Of a DNA stretch of 64,000 nucleotides, positions 1 through 14,156 are shown piece after piece. Source of the stretch: Siphonodentalium dalli (lineage: Eukaryota > Mollusca > Scaphopoda > Gadilida > Siphonodentaliidae); contig CP136069.1 of assembly GCA_032622095.1 (NCBI GenBank), forward strand, positions 156,603,043-156,667,042, given 5' to 3'. The notes under the pieces were generated by a model that made no database searches, was not told the DNA's origin, and was given only the letters and a program-made list of their open reading frames with translations. Position 1 is the first letter of the stretch, and each line of letters starts with the position of its first letter. Made by a program: the position numbers and the translations under genes.

Positions 1-1074
1 AATTCTTCGCCCATTTACGCGATGAATATGTTTTCACCCATCCGTGCAGCTTATTGGCTTGATAGGAAATACATTAAGAGTGGTTATGTTTTAGTATCTG
101 ATAATGGTGTACGATACAAGAGGGTGTCTTTGCCCATGTCGATTTATTCTTAGGGCAATACGTTTCTTTGTTTTAAAAGAAACAGATAAGTTAGATGAAT
201 GTCTTCAACACATCCTCGTCGTAATAGCTTCATAGTGGACCTAAATATTCACATAGGTTGATATTGGACTTATTTGGTTCTGAACTAAGCCCACACAGTG
301 TACTTATTCCCTTTAAATGTACATTTGTCAAGTCGTGAGTTTTTTTATTCTTGTTATTTAACAGCTAAAATAAGTGCAATACGGCTTAATTCATATTGAA
401 ATCGGGCTGCTTTAATATTGGGCTTATTTCACATCTAAATAAAGCCAATGCGAGCTTATATTTCAGCCCTATTGCATAGGTTCAATAAATATGAACTTAT
501 TTCAGCGTGAACAGTCTGACATGTGTACGCAAGTTGGAAGGAGATGTAATAGATGTTGAAAAATACACGAACTATCGATATGCTCTGAAAAATACTTTCC
601 ACAGTTTTAAACAGCCATTTTACATTTTTCGAGCAGAACGTGAAACAAACGCTCTTTATTGCTACCATATCGGGAATAGACATACACCGAACGCTCTTTT
701 TGGTTCCACGCCGCGCGCGCAAATGGCTGCTTTAAGTTTGGGAAGCAGATATCATTAAGTGTTTGTTAACATTTTGATTTCTTAAGGATAACTCCAGTTT
801 TGGATTGTCTCAACCAAAGTTGGTATATTTTCTCAGCCAAACAATAAAGGCCAAGTTCGATTAGTTTCTGTTCAATAGATTCTGCATGTTCTGTGGCCCA
901 TCTACGACTTGCACATTGCCTAAATTTGATATTTTGGTTCACGATCATTAACTCCGGTTTGTTTTATTTGATAGGAACTGAATTCCTCTTGTTGACTACG
1001 GTACTGTTACGGTAAGCTGGCAATGTTTGGGCCTATGTGTGCTTTGACATCTTTATCTTCGAGCGTTTGATGTG

Positions 1075-1098
1075 TGTGGTTCACAGGACGTGTAATGG
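1075..1098 (+). repeat. Internal 24-bp direct repeat of the satellite unit, copy a
   Basis: A 24-bp block centred on GGTTCACAGGACGTGTAATG is repeated perfectly at 2350-2373 in the same unit, 1,275 bp away, with weaker similarity on both sides (GTAGTCC versus GCAGCCT). Both copies recur in the other units. This suggests the 3-kb unit is itself composite. Confidence 0.85.
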
Positions 1099-1109
1099 TA
1101 GTCCAACAA

Positions 1110-1182
1110 ATTAGACGATTCGGATTAAGATATATTTTAATATTTGGACATATATGTTGTCTTAATTCCTCATCCGTCTAAT
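1110..1182. repeat. Imperfect inverted repeat (stem-loop) in each satellite unit
   Basis: TTAGACGATTCGGATTAAGATA (given here as arms 1111-1132) pairs imperfectly with the arm at 1158-1181, which ends CATCCGTCTAA. The loop is AT-rich and about 25 bp. It starts 12 bp after the first 24-bp direct repeat and is conserved in every unit that covers it. Confidence 0.6.
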
Positions 1183-2349
1183 ACACGACGTGAAAGCGTT
1201 GATCACAAAGAACCCAGTAATTTAATGGAGAAGGACATGCCCATTTAGATTACATTGGTCACGTCTAATGACACAAATAAAACCATAAATAAAAAACATA
1301 CCTTTTGTTGGAATGTTAAATATCATGACTGAACTAACTAGCATAAATGTGTGTCACTGTTAATCCATAAAATGTTCTTTGAAAGAAACCGACAATTTTT
1401 GTAATCGTCTGCGCTCAAAACACACACACAGTTCAGTAGCATAAAGCATAAAATTGAAAGCATTAAGAACACTATATTGGGGTAGGGTTAAGTTTTACTT
1501 TATTTCTTAATTCTGGTCTGGTACATGATTATATCATTTCATGTCTGGTATTGGGGATGAATTTATGCTTATTGTGGTGCATGCTGTGCAGTTGTATCCA
1601 TAAAACTGACAACGTCATGGGAATTGTTTAGTAATTTTTAACTTCAAAATAATGAAATTTTAGCTAATTTACCCAAAAAAAATCAAATATTTAAACAAAA
1701 TAGACTCTCCCATATAACATAGACCTCCTCAGATACATTCTAAGTCCATGATATATGATAAGATTTTGAATTGGTTAACAAAACGGGCCATTCTGACTTG
1801 ACAGGTATTTTCAGATAGAAAATCAGTTTAGGGGGGAGGGTTAAGCTTTTGAAAATATCTCGGCTTGTTTGATATCAGTGGTTGTGATATCAGTGAATCA
1901 GGTATATAATGCTGAAAATTTTGATGCACCACCGACAACTTTATACCAAAAAATGAAAATTTCATAGAAAAACTTCTGGAAAACCTTTTTGAAAAAGCAC
2001 TGCAATTTATGCATTTTTTTGGGCATTTTCGCGAATTTTTCACAACAATTGTTGGAGAATATCATTTATTGCACATCAGTAATGTTAAGCAACCCAGATA
2101 AAATAAATATCTGATATTCAAGTATATTTTATTCGACATTTCTCTTGTTTTATTGGTTTTCGTGATTATACTGAAATTTGCAGGTCAAAAACACTAAAAA
2201 GGTCAAAAAAATATATTTTCCACCTGCTCCGCCCTGGATACCTCAGTGTTTTGGAATCCCCATGGGGCAAGGATAATTGGAGATAGCGTCAAAATTTCTA
2301 CCCTTTCGTGTGATACTACCCTCATCTGTGGGGCCGGTCTAATTATGTA

Positions 2350-2373
2350 TGTGGTTCACAGGACGTGTAATGG
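2350..2373 (+). repeat. Internal 24-bp direct repeat of the satellite unit, copy b
   Basis: Second copy of the block at 1075-1098. It lies at the start of the most GC-rich part of the unit. Confidence 0.85.
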
Positions 2374-3002
2374 CAGCCTGCATCAATTGGGATCACATCG
2401 CAACTGCCAGTAGACAATTCTGGTCCAGAAGTTCCTGAATAGAGAAGACTGAGAGGCATCTCTTCTTGAATCTTGATGACAAATCTGAGGCGCCGTTACA
2501 CTATCGAGACGTCCCCAGGATTCAGCGGCCATGCACGAAAAATGTTTGTCGCTATGCGCGATATCAGTTAAGCATAATATGCTTGGAGTTTGTCCTTGTC
2601 ATGCTCGTATGGCTTATTTTCAATAACTTAGTTTTTCTTTTGAAGCTAATTACCAACAGGGTGAACAAGTAAAATTTGGCAATTATTTGCTATGCCATGT
2701 GTGCCGACTGCGTGACTCTTCTCGACTAAATGGTACTGAAAGAGACATATGACCATTTGGATGTCACACGCGTGGTGTCTCGGTGCTACCTATAAAGCAT
2801 GTGGGGGAGTAGCTCCGCCTTGTAAATCTTAGAGATCCAACAACATAATGCTCGCTCATGGTTGACGAGGTAGTGGGGCCGAATAAAAGTTGGTATCGGC
2901 TCTTAAGGGCGCTTCCACATGTGTTATCGGTGGTTAAAGCAGGGAAAAATTCTTCGAAAAACAGTTGTCAATAGGATTTCGTAATCGATCCGAATTAGAT
3001 AT

Positions 3003-6000
3003 AATTCTTCGCCCATTTACGCGATGAATATGTTTTCACCCATCCGTGCAGCTTATTGGCTTGATAGGAAATACATTAAGAGTGGTTATGTTTTAGTATC
3101 TGATAATGGTGTACGATACAAGAGGGTGTCTTTGCCCATGTCGATTTATTCTTAGGGCAATACGTTTCTTTGTTTTAAAAGAAACAGATAAGTTAGATGA
3201 ATGTCTTCAACACATCCTCGTCGTAATAGCTTCATAGTGGACCTAAATATTCACATAGGTTGATATTGGACTTATTTGGTTCTGAACTAAGCCCACACAG
3301 TGTACTTATTCCCTTTAAATGTACATTTGTCAAGTCGTGAGTTTTTTTATTCTTGTTATTTAACAGCTAAAATAAGTGCAATACGGCTTAATTCATATTG
3401 AAATCGGGCTGCTTTAATATTGGGCTTATTTCACATCTAAATAAAGCCAATGCGAGCTTATATTTCAGCCCTATTGCATAGGTTCAATAAATATGAACTT
3501 ATTTCAGCGTGAACAGTCTGACATGTGTACGCAAGTTGGAAGGAGATGTAATAGATGTTGAAAAATACACGAACTATCGATATGCTCTGAAAAATACTTT
3601 CCACAGTTTTAAACAGCCATTTTACATTTTTCGAGCAGAACGTGAAACAAACGCTCTTTATTGCTACCATATCGGGAATAGACATACACCGAACGCTCTT
3701 TTTGGTTCCACGCCGCGCGCGCAAATGGCTGCTTTAAGTTTGGGAAGCAGATATCATTAAGTGTTTGTTAACATTTTGATTTCTTAAGGATAACTCCAGT
3801 TTTGGATTGTCTCAACCAAAGTTGGTATATTTTCTCAGCCAAACAATAAAGGCCAAGTTCGATTAGTTTCTGTTCAATAGATTCTGCATGTTCTGTGGCC
3901 CATCTACGACTTGCACATTGCCTAAATTTGATATTTTGGTTCACGATCATTAACTCCGGTTTGTTTTATTTGATAGGAACTGAATTCCTCTTGTTGACTA
4001 CGGTACTGTTACGGTAAGCTGGCAATGTTTGGGCCTATGTGTGCTTTGACATCTTTATCTTCGAGCGTTTGATGTGTGTGGTTCACAGGACGTGTAATGG
4101 TAGTCCAACAAATTAGACGATTCGGATTAAGATATATTTTAATATTTGGACATATATGTTGTCTTAATTCCTCATCCGTCTAATACACGACGTGAAAGCG
4201 TTGATCACAAAGAACCCAGTAATTTAATGGAGAAGGACATGCCCATTTAGATTACATTGGTCACGTCTAATGACACAAATAAAACCATAAATAAAAAACA
4301 TACCTTTTGTTGGAATGTTAAATATCATGACTGAACTAACTAGCATAAATGTGTGTCACTGTTAATCCATAAAATGTTCTTTGAAAGAAACCGACAATTT
4401 TTGTAATCGTCTGCGCTCAAAACACACACACAGTTCAGTAGCATAAAGCATAAAATTGAAAGCATTAAGAACACTATATTGGGGTAGGGTTAAGTTTTAC
4501 TTTATTTCTTAATTCTGGTCTGGTACATGATTATATCATTTCATGTCTGGTATTGGGGATGAATTTATGCTTATTGTGGTGCATGCTGTGCAGTTGTATC
4601 CATAAAACTGACAACGTCATGGGAATTGTTTAGTAATTTTTAACTTCAAAATAATGAAATTTTAGCTAATTTACCCAAAAAAAATCAAATATTTAAACAA
4701 AATAGACTCTCCCATATAACATAGACCTCCTCAGATACATTCTAAGTCCATGATATATGATAAGATTCTGAATTGGTTAACAAAACGGGCCATTCTGACT
4801 TGACAGGTATTTTCAGATAGAAAATCAGTTTAGGGGGGAGGGTTAAGCTTTTGAAAATATCTCGGCTTGTTTGATATCAGTGGTTGTGATATCAGTGAAT
4901 CAGGTATATAATGCTGAAAATTTTGATGCACCACCGACAACTTTATACCAAAAAATGAAAATTTCATAGAAAAACTTCTGGAAAACCTTTTTGAAAAAGC
5001 ACTGCAATTTATGCATTTTTTTGGGCATTTTCGCGAATTTTTCACAACAATTGTTGGAGAATATCATTTATTGCACATCAGTAATGTTAAGCAACCCAGA
5101 TAAAATAAATATCTGATATTCAAGTATATTTTATTCGACATTTCTCTTGTTTTATTGGTTTTCGTGATTATACTGAAATTTGCAGGTCAAAAACACTAAA
5201 AAGGTCAAAAAAATATATTTTCCACCTGCTCCGCCCTGGATACCTCAGTGTTTTGGAATCCCCATGGGGCAAGGATAATTGGAGATAGCGTCAAAATTTC
5301 TACCCTTTCGTGTGATACTACCCTCATCTGTGGGGCCGGTCTAATTATGTATGTGGTTCACAGGACGTGTAATGGCAGCCTGCATCAATTGGGATCACAT
5401 CGCAACTGCCAGTAGACAATTCTGGTCCAGAAGTTCCTGAATAGAGAAGACTGAGAGGCATCTCTTCTTGAATCTTGATGACAAATCTGAGGCGCCGTTA
5501 CACTATCGAGACGTCCCCAGGATTCAGCGGCCATGCACGAAAAATGTTTGTCGCTATGCGCGATATCAGTTAAGCATAATATGCTTGGAGTTTGTCCTTG
5601 TCATGCTCGTATGGCTTATTTTCAATAACTTAGTTTTTCTTTTGAAGCTAATTACCAACAGGGTGAACAAGTAAAATTTGGCAATTATTTGCTATGCCAT
5701 GTGTGCCGACTGCGTGACTCTTCTCGACTAAATGGTACTGAAAGAGACATATGACCATTTGGATGTCACACGCGTGGTGTCTCGGTGCTACCTATAAAGC
5801 ATGTGGGGGAGTAGCTCCGCCTTGTAAATCTTAGAGATCCAACAACATAATGCTCGCTCATGGTTGACGAGGTAGTGGGGCCGAATAAAAGTTGGTATCG
5901 GCTCTTAAGGGCGCTTCCACATGTGTTATCGGTGGTTAAAGCAGGGAAAAATTCTTCGAAAAACAGTTGTCAATAGGATTTCGTAATCGATCCGAATTAG

Positions 6001-6004
6001 ATAT
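3003..6004 (+). repeat. Satellite unit 2
   Basis: Full-length 3,002 bp. It is almost identical to unit 1 and shares the GAAAATTTCATAG variant seen only in units 1 and 2. Confidence 0.95.
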
Positions 6005-9000
6005 AATTCTTCGCCCATTTACGCGATGAATATGTTTTCACCCATCCGTGCAGCTTATTGGCTTGATAGGAAATACATTAAGAGTGGTTATGTTTTAGTA
6101 TCTGATAATGGTGTACGATACAAGAGGGTGTCTTTGCCCATGTCGATTTATTCTTAGGGCAATACGTTTCTTTGTTTTAAAAGAAACAGATAAGTTAGAT
6201 GAATGTCTTCAACACATCCTCGTCGTAATAGCTTCATAGTGGACCTAAATATTCACATAGGTTGATATTGGACTTATTTGGTTCTGAACTAAGCCCACAC
6301 AGTGTACTTATTCCCTTTAAATGTACATTTGTCAAGTCGTGAGTTTTTTTATTCTTGTTATTTAACAGCTAAAATAAGTGCAATACGGCTTAATTCATAT
6401 TGAAATCGGGCTGCTTTAATATTGGGCTTATTTCACATCTAAATAAAGCCAATGCGAGCTTATATTTCAGCCCTATTGCATAGGTTCAATAAATATGAAC
6501 TTATTTCAGCGTGAACAGTCTGACATGTGTACGCAAGTTGGAAGGAGATGTAATAGATGTTGAAAAATACACGAACTATCGATATGCTCTGAAAAATACT
6601 TTCCACAGTTTTAAACAGCCATTTTACATTTTTCGAGCAGAACGTGAAACAAACGCTCTTTATTGCTACCATATCGGGAATAGACATACACCGAACGCTC
6701 TTTTTGGTTCCACGCCGCGCGCGCAAATGGCTGCTTTAAGTTTGGGAAGCAGATATCATTAAGTGTTTGTTAACATTTTGATTTCTTAAGGATAACTCCA
6801 GTTTTGGATTGTCTCAACCAAAGTTGGTATATTTTCTCAGCCAAACAATAAAGGCCAAGTTCGATTAGTTTCTGTTCAATAGATTCTGCATGTTCTGTGG
6901 CCCATCTACGACTTGCACATTGCCTAAATTTGATATTTTGGTTCACGATCATTAACTCCGGTTTGTTTTATTTGATAGGAACTGAATTCCTCTTGTTGAC
7001 TACGGTACTGTTACGGTAAGCTGGCAATGTTTGGGCCTATGTGTGCTTTGACATCTTTATCTTCGAGCGTTTGATGTGTGTGGTTCACAGGACGTGTAAT
7101 GGTAGTCCAACAAATTAGACGATTCGGATTAAGATATATTTTAATATTTGGACATATATGTTGTCTTAATTCCTCATCCGTCTAATACACGACGTGAAAG
7201 CGTTGATCACAAAGAACCCAGTAATTTAATGGAGAAGGACATGCCCATTTAGATTACATTGGTCACGTCTAATGACACAAATAAAACCATAAATAAAAAA
7301 CATACCTTTTGTTGGAATGTTAAATATCATGACTGAACTAACTAGCATAAATGTGTGTCACTGTTAATCCATAAAATGTGCTTTGAAAGAAACCGACAAT
7401 TTTTGTAATCGTCTGCGCTCAAAACACACACACAGTTCAGTAGCATAAAGCATAAAATTGAAAGCATTAAGAACACTATATTGGGGTAGGGTTAAGTTTT
7501 ACTTTATTTCTTAATTCTGGTCTGGTACATGATTATATCATTTCATGTCTGGTATTGGGGATGAATTTATGCTTATTGTGGTGCATGCTGTGCAGTTGTA
7601 TCCATAAAACTGACAACGTCATGGGAATTGTTTAGTAATTTTTAACTTCAAAATAATGAAATTTTAGCTAATTTACCCAAAAAAAATCAAATATTTAAAC
7701 AAAATAGACTCTCCCATATAACATAGACCTCCTCAGATACATTCTAAGTCCATGATATATGATAAGATTCTGAATTGGTTAACAAAACGGGCCATTCTGA
7801 CTTGACAGGTATTTTCAGATAGAAAATCAGTTTAGGGGGGAGGGTTAAGCTTTTGAAAATATCTCGGCTTGTTTGATATCAGTGGTTGTGATATCAGTGA
7901 ATCAGGTATATAATGCTGAAAATTTTGATGCACCACCGACAACTTTATACCAAAAAATGAAAATTTTATAGAAAAACTTCTGGAAAACCTTTTTGAAAAA
8001 GCACTGCAATTTATGCATTTTTTTGGGCATTTTCGCGAATTTTTCACAACAATTGTTGGAGAATATCATTTATTGCACATCAGTAATGTTAAGCAACCCA
8101 GATAAAATAAATATCTGATATTCAAGTATATTTTATTCGACATTTCTCTTGTTTTATTGGTTTTCGTGATTATACTGAAATTTGCAGGTCAAAAACACTA
8201 AAAAGGTCAAAAAAATATATTTTCCACCTGCTCCGCCCTGGATACCTCAGTGTTTTGGAATCCCCATGGGGCAAGGATAATTGGAGATAGCGTCAAAATT
8301 TCTACCCTTTCGTGTGATACTACCCTCATCTGTGGGGCCGGTCTAATTATGTATGTGGTTCACAGGACGTGTAATGGCAGCCTGCATCAATTGGGATCAC
8401 ATCGCAACTGCCAGTAGACAATTCTGGTCCAGAAGTTCCTGAATAGAGAAGACTGAGAGGCATCTCTTCTTGAATCTTGATGACAAATCTGAGGCGCCGT
8501 TACACTATCGAGACGTCCCCAGGATTCAGCGGCCATGCACGAAAAATGTTTGTCGCTATGCGCGATATCAGTTAAGCATAATATGCTTGGAGTTTGTCCT
8601 TGTCATGCTCGTATGGCTTATTTTCAATAACTTAGTTTTTCTTTTGAAGCTAATTACCAACAGGGTGAACAAGTAAAATTTGGCAATTATTTGCTATGCC
8701 ATGTGTGCCGACTGCGTGACTCTTCTCGACTAAATGGTACTGAAAGAGACATATGACCATTTGGATGTCACACGCGTGGTGTCTCGGTGCTACCTATAAA
8801 GCATGTGGGGGAGTAGCTCCGCCTTGTAAATCTTAGAGATCCAACAACATAATGCTCGCTCATGGTTGACGAGGTAGTGGGGCCGAATAAAAGTTGGTAT
8901 CGGCTCTTAAGGGCGCTTCCACATGTGTTATCGGTGGTTAAAGCAGGGAAAAATTCTTCGAAAAACAGTTGTCAATAGGATTTCGTAATCGATCCGAATT

Positions 9001-9006
9001 AGATAT
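6005..9006 (+). repeat. Satellite unit 3
   Basis: Full-length 3,002 bp. It switches to GAAAATTTTATAG, shared with all units to the right, and has a private T-to-G change (AAAATGTGCTTTG at about 7375). Confidence 0.95.
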
Positions 9007-11169
9007 AATTCTTCGCCCATTTACGCGATGAATATGTTTTCACCCATCCGTGCAGCTTATTGGCTTGATAGGAAATACATTAAGAGTGGTTATGTTTTAG
9101 TATCTGATAATGGTGTACGATACAAGAGGGTGTCTTTGCCCATGTCGATTTATTCTTAGGGCAATACGTTTCTTTGTTTTAAAAGAAACAGATAAGTTAG
9201 ATGAATGTCTTCAACACATCCTCGTCGTAATAGCTTCATAGTGGACCTAAATATTCACATAGGTTGATATTGGACTTATTTGGTTCTGAACTAAGCCCAC
9301 ACAGTGTACTTATTCCCTTTAAATGTACATTTGTCAAGTCGTGAGTTTTTTTATTCTTGTTATTTAACAGCTAAAATAAGTGCAATACGGCTTAATTCAT
9401 ATTGAAATCGGGCTGCTTTAATATTGGGCTTATTTCACATCTAAATAAAGCCAATGTGAGCTTATATTTCAGCCCTATTGCATAGGTTCAATAAATATGA
9501 ACTTATTTCAGCGCGAACAGTCTGACATGTGTACGCAAGTTGGAAGGAGATGTAATAGATGTTGAAAAATACACGAACTATCGATATGCTCTGAAAAATA
9601 CTTTCCACAGTTTTAAACAGCCATTTTACATTTTTCGAGCAGAACGTGAAACAAACGCTCTTTATTGCTACCATATCGGGAATAGACATACACCGAACGC
9701 TCTTTTTGGTTCCACGCCGCGCGCGCAAATGGCTGCTTTAAGTTTGGGAAGCAGATATCATTAAGTGTTTGTTAACATTTTGATTTCTTAAGGATAACTC
9801 CAGTTTTGGATTGTCTCAACCAAAGTTGGTATATTTTCTCAGCCAAACAATAAAGGCCAAGTTCGATTAGTTTCTGTTCAATAGATTCTGCATGTTCTGT
9901 GGCCCATCTACGACTTGCACATTGCCTAAATTTGATATTTTGGTTCACGATCATTAACTCCGGTTTGTTTTATTTGATAGGAACTGAATTCCTCTTGTTG
10001 ACTATGGTACTGTTACGGTAAGCTGGCAATGTTTGGGCCTATGTGTGCTTTGACATCTTTATCTTCGAGCGTTTGATGTGTGTGGTTCACAGGACGTGTA
10101 ATGGTAGTCCAACAAATTAGACGATTCGGATTAAGATATATTTTAATATTTGGACATATATGTTGTCTTAATTCCTCATCCGTCTAATACACGACGTGAA
10201 AGCGTTGATCACAAAGAACCCAGTAATTTAATGGAGAAGGACATGCCCATTTAGATTACATTGGTCACGTCTAATGACACAAATAAAACCATAAATAAAA
10301 AACATACCTTTTGTTGGAATGTTAAATATCATGACTGAACTAACTAGCATAAATGTGTGTCACTGTTAATCCATAAAATGTTCTTTGAAAGAAACCGACA
10401 ATTTTTGTAATCGTCTGCGCTCAAAACACACACACAGTTCAGTAGCATAAAGCATAAAATTGAAAGCATTAAGAACACTATATTGGGATAGGGTTAAGTT
10501 TTACTTTATTTCTTAATTCTGGTCTGGTACATGATTATATCATTTCATGTCTGGTATTGGGGATGAATTTATGCTTATTGTGGTGCATGCTGTGCAGTTG
10601 TATCCATAAAACTGACAACGTCATGGGAATTGTTTAGTAATTTTTAACTTCAAAATAATGAAATTTTAGCTAATTTACCCAAAAAAAATCAAATATTTAA
10701 ACAAAATAGACTCTCCCATATAACATAGACCTCCTCAGATACATTCTAAGTCCATGATATATGATAAGATTCTGAATTGGTTAACAAAACGGGCCATTCT
10801 GACTTGACAGGTATTTTCAGATAGAAAATCAGTTTAGGGGGGAGGGTTAAGCTTTTGAAAATATCTCGGCTTGTTTGATATCAGTGGTTGTGATATCAGT
10901 GAATCAGGTATATAATGCTGAAAATTTTGATGCACCACCGACAACTTTATACCAAAAAATGAAAATTTTATAGAAAAACTTCTGGAAAACCTTTTTGAAA
11001 AAGCACTGCAATTTATGCATTTTTTTGGTTGACGAGGTAGTGGGGCCGAATAAAAGTTGGTATCGGCTCTTAAGGGCGCTTCCACATGTGTTATCGGTGG
11101 TTAAAGCAGGGAAAAATTCTTCGAAAAACAGTTGTCAATAGGATTTCGTAATCGATCCGAATTAGATAT
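9007..11169 (+). repeat. Satellite unit 4, 839-bp internal deletion
   Basis: The unit is 2,163 bp. At about 11,028 the run ATGCATTTTTTTGG joins directly to TTGACGAGGTAGTGG, so the segment holding the GC-rich block is missing. The two ends share only about GG, consistent with end joining at microhomology rather than unequal exchange between long repeats. The unit also has private substitutions (GCGCGAACAG near 9513; CTATGGTACTG near 10,003). Confidence 0.95.
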
Positions 11170-14156
11170 AATTCTTCGCCCATTTACGCGATGAATATGT
11201 TTTCACCCATCCGTGCAGCTTATTGGCTTGATAGGAAATACATTAAGAGTGGTTATGTTTTAGTATCTGATAATGGTGTACGATACAAGAGGGTGTCTTT
11301 GCCCATGTCGATTTATTCTTAGGGCAATACGTTTCTTTGTTTTAAAAGAAACAGATAAGTTAGATGAATGTCTTCAACACATCCTCGTCGTAATAGCTTC
11401 ATAGTGGACCTAAATATTCACATAGGTTGATATTGGACTTATTTGGTTCTGAACTAAGCCCACACAGTGTACTTATTCCCTTTAAATGTACATTTGTCAA
11501 GTCGTGAGTTTTTTTATTCTTGTTATTTAACAGCTAAAATAAGTGCAATACGGCTTAATTCATATTGAAATCGGGCTGCTTTAATATTGGGCTTATTTCA
11601 CATCTAAATAAAGCCAATGTGAGCTTATATTTCAGCCCTATTGCATAGGTTCAATAAATATGAACTTATTTCAGCGTGAACAGTCTGACATGTGTACGCA
11701 AGTTGGAAGGAGATGTAATAGATGTTGAAAAATACACGAACTATCGATATGCTCTGAAAAATACTTTCCACAGTTTTAAACAGCCATTTTACATTTTTCG
11801 AGCAGAACGTGAAACAAACGCTCTTTATTGCTACCATATCGGGAATAGACATACACCGAACGCTCTTTTTGGTTCCACGCCGCGCGCGCAAATGGCTGCT
11901 TTAAGTTTGGGAAGCAGATATCATTAAGTGTTTGTTAACATTTTGATTTCTTAAGGATAACTCCAGTTTTGGATTGTCTCAACCAAAGTTGGTATATTTT
12001 CTCAGCCAAACAATAAAGGCCAAGTTCGATTAGTTTCTGTTCAATAGATTCTGCATGTTCTGTGGCCCATCTACGACTTGCACATTGCCTAAATTTGATA
12101 TTTTGGTTCACGATCATTAACTCCGGTTTGTTTTATTTGATAGGAACTGAATTCCTCTTGTTGACTACGGTACTGTTACGGTAAGCTGGCAATGTTTGGG
12201 CCTATGTATGCTTTGACATCTTTATCTTCGAGCGTTTGATGTGTGTGGTTCACAGGACGTGTAATGGTAGTCCAACAAATTAGACGATTCGGATTAAGAT
12301 ATATTTTAATATTTGGACATCTATGTTGTCTTAATTCCTCATCCGTCTAATACACGACGTGAAAGCGTTGATCACAAAGAACCCAGTAATTTAATGGAGA
12401 AGGACATGCCCATTTAGATTACATTGGTCACGTCTAATGACACAAATAAAACCATAAATAAAAAACATACCTTTTGTTGGAATGTTAAATATCATGACTG
12501 AACTAACTAGCATAAATGTGTGTCACTGTTAATCCATAAAATGTTCTTTGAAAGAAACCGACAATTTTTGTAATCGTCTGCGCTCAAAACACACACACAG
12601 TTCAGTAGCATAAAGCATAAAATTGAAAGCATTAAGAACACTATATTGGGGTAGGGTTAAGTTTTACTTTATTTCTTAATTCTGGTCTGGTACATGATTA
12701 TATCATTTCATGTCTGGTATTGGGGATGAATTTATGCTTATTGTGGTGCATGCTGTGCAGTTGTATCCATAAAACTGACAACGTCATGGGAATTGTTTAG
12801 TAATTTTTAACTTCAAAATAATGAAATTTTAGCTAATTTACCCAAAAAAAATCAAATATTTAAACAAAATAGACTCTCCCATATAACATAGACCTCCTCA
12901 GATACATTCTAAGTCCATGATATATGATAAGATTCTGAATTGGTTAACAAAACGGGCCATTCTGACTTGACAGGTATTTTCAGATAGAAAATCAGTTTAG
13001 GGGGGAGGGTTAAGCTTTTGAAAATATCTCGGCTTGTTTGATATCAGTGAATCAGGTATATAATGCTGAAAATTTTGATGCACCACCGACAACTTTATAC
13101 CAAAAAATGAAAATTTTATAGAAAAACTTCTGGAAAACCTTTTTGAAAAAGCACTGCAATTTATGCATTTTTTTGGGCATTTTCGCGAATTTTTCACAAC
13201 AATTGTTGGAGAATATCATTTATTGCACATCAGTAATGTTAAGCAACCCAGATAAAATAAATATCTGATATTCAAGTATATTTTATTCGACATTTCTCTT
13301 GTTTTATTGGTTTTCGTGATTATACTGAAATTTGCAGGTCAAAAACACTAAAAAGGTCAAAAAAATATATTTTCCACCTGCTCCGCCCTGGATACCTCAG
13401 TGTTTTGGAATCCCCATGGGGCAAGGATAATTGGAGATAGCGTCAAAATTTCTACCCTTTCGTGTGATACTACCCTCATCTGTGGGGCCGGTCTAATTAT
13501 GTATGTGGTTCACAGGACGTGTAATGGCAGCCTGCATCAATTGGGATCACATCGCAACTGCCAGTAGACAATTCTGGTCCAGAAGTTCCTGAATAGAGAA
13601 GACTGAGAGGCATCTCTTCTTGAATCTTGATGACAAATCTGAGGCGCCGTTACACTATCGAGACGTCCCCAGGATTCAGCGGCCATGCACGAAAAATGTT
13701 TGTCGCTATGCGCGATATCAGTTAAGCATAATATGCTTGGAGTTTGTCCTTGTCATGCTCGTATGGCTTATTTTCAATAACTTAGTTTTTCTTTTGAAGC
13801 TAATTACCAACAGGGTGAACAAGTAAAATTTGGCAATTATTTGCTATGCCATGTGTGCCGACTGCGTGACTCTTCTCGACTAAATGGTACTGAAAGAGAC
13901 ATATGACCATTTGGATGTCACACGCGTGGTGTCTCGGTGCTACCTATAAAGCATGTGGGGGAGTAGCTCCGCCTTGTAAATCTTAGAGATCCAACAACAT
14001 AATGCTCGCTCATGGTTGACGAGGTAGTGGGGCCGAATAAAAGTTGGTATCGGCTCTTAAGGGCGCTTCCACATGTGTTATCGGTGGTTAAAGCAGGGAA
14101 AAATTCTTCGAAAAACAGTTGTCAATAGGATTTCGTAATCGATCCGAATTAGATAT
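11170..14156 (+). repeat. Satellite unit 5, 15-bp deletion variant
   Basis: The unit is 2,987 bp. One of two GATATCAGTG copies and the bases between them (15 bp) are missing at about 13,041. It carries TATGTATGC and GGACATCTATG, both shared with unit 6. Confidence 0.95.

Larger units (their letters stand above)
1..3002 (+). repeat. Satellite unit 1 (reference copy)
   Basis: Full-length copy used here as reference. It carries the tandem GATATCAGTG motif near 1870-1896 and GAAAATTTCATAG near 1952. It belongs to the left subgroup with units 2 and 3 (GCGAGCTT at about 450; TATGTGTGC at about 1034). A private difference is AAGATTTTGAATT at about 1762, where the other units have AAGATTCTG. Confidence 0.95.

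Noticed and set aside
456-758. Overlapping 88- and 83-codon frames on opposite strands repeated in every 3-kb unit
   Set aside because: Both are short, overlap on opposite strands and recur only because the unit recurs. Indels in units 8 and 12 break or shift them without any sign of compensation, and unit 4 alters the start of one.
1480-1495. Telomere-like GTAGGGTTAAG in the satellite unit
   Set aside because: A single imperfect motif, not a tandem TTAGGG array.
2466-2672. 68-codon frame in the GC-rich part of the satellite unit, with a hydrophobic tail
   Set aside because: It begins at a TTG rather than ATG, is cut by a MITE in unit 11, and ends early in unit 10. There is no recognisable domain.
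1-3002. Possible snRNA, 5S rRNA or tRNA gene in the 3-kb unit
   Set aside because: I compared the unit with remembered landmarks of U1-U6, 5S internal control regions and tRNA A/B boxes. The only resemblance was an Sm-like AATTTTTG at about 1395, with no following stem-loop.
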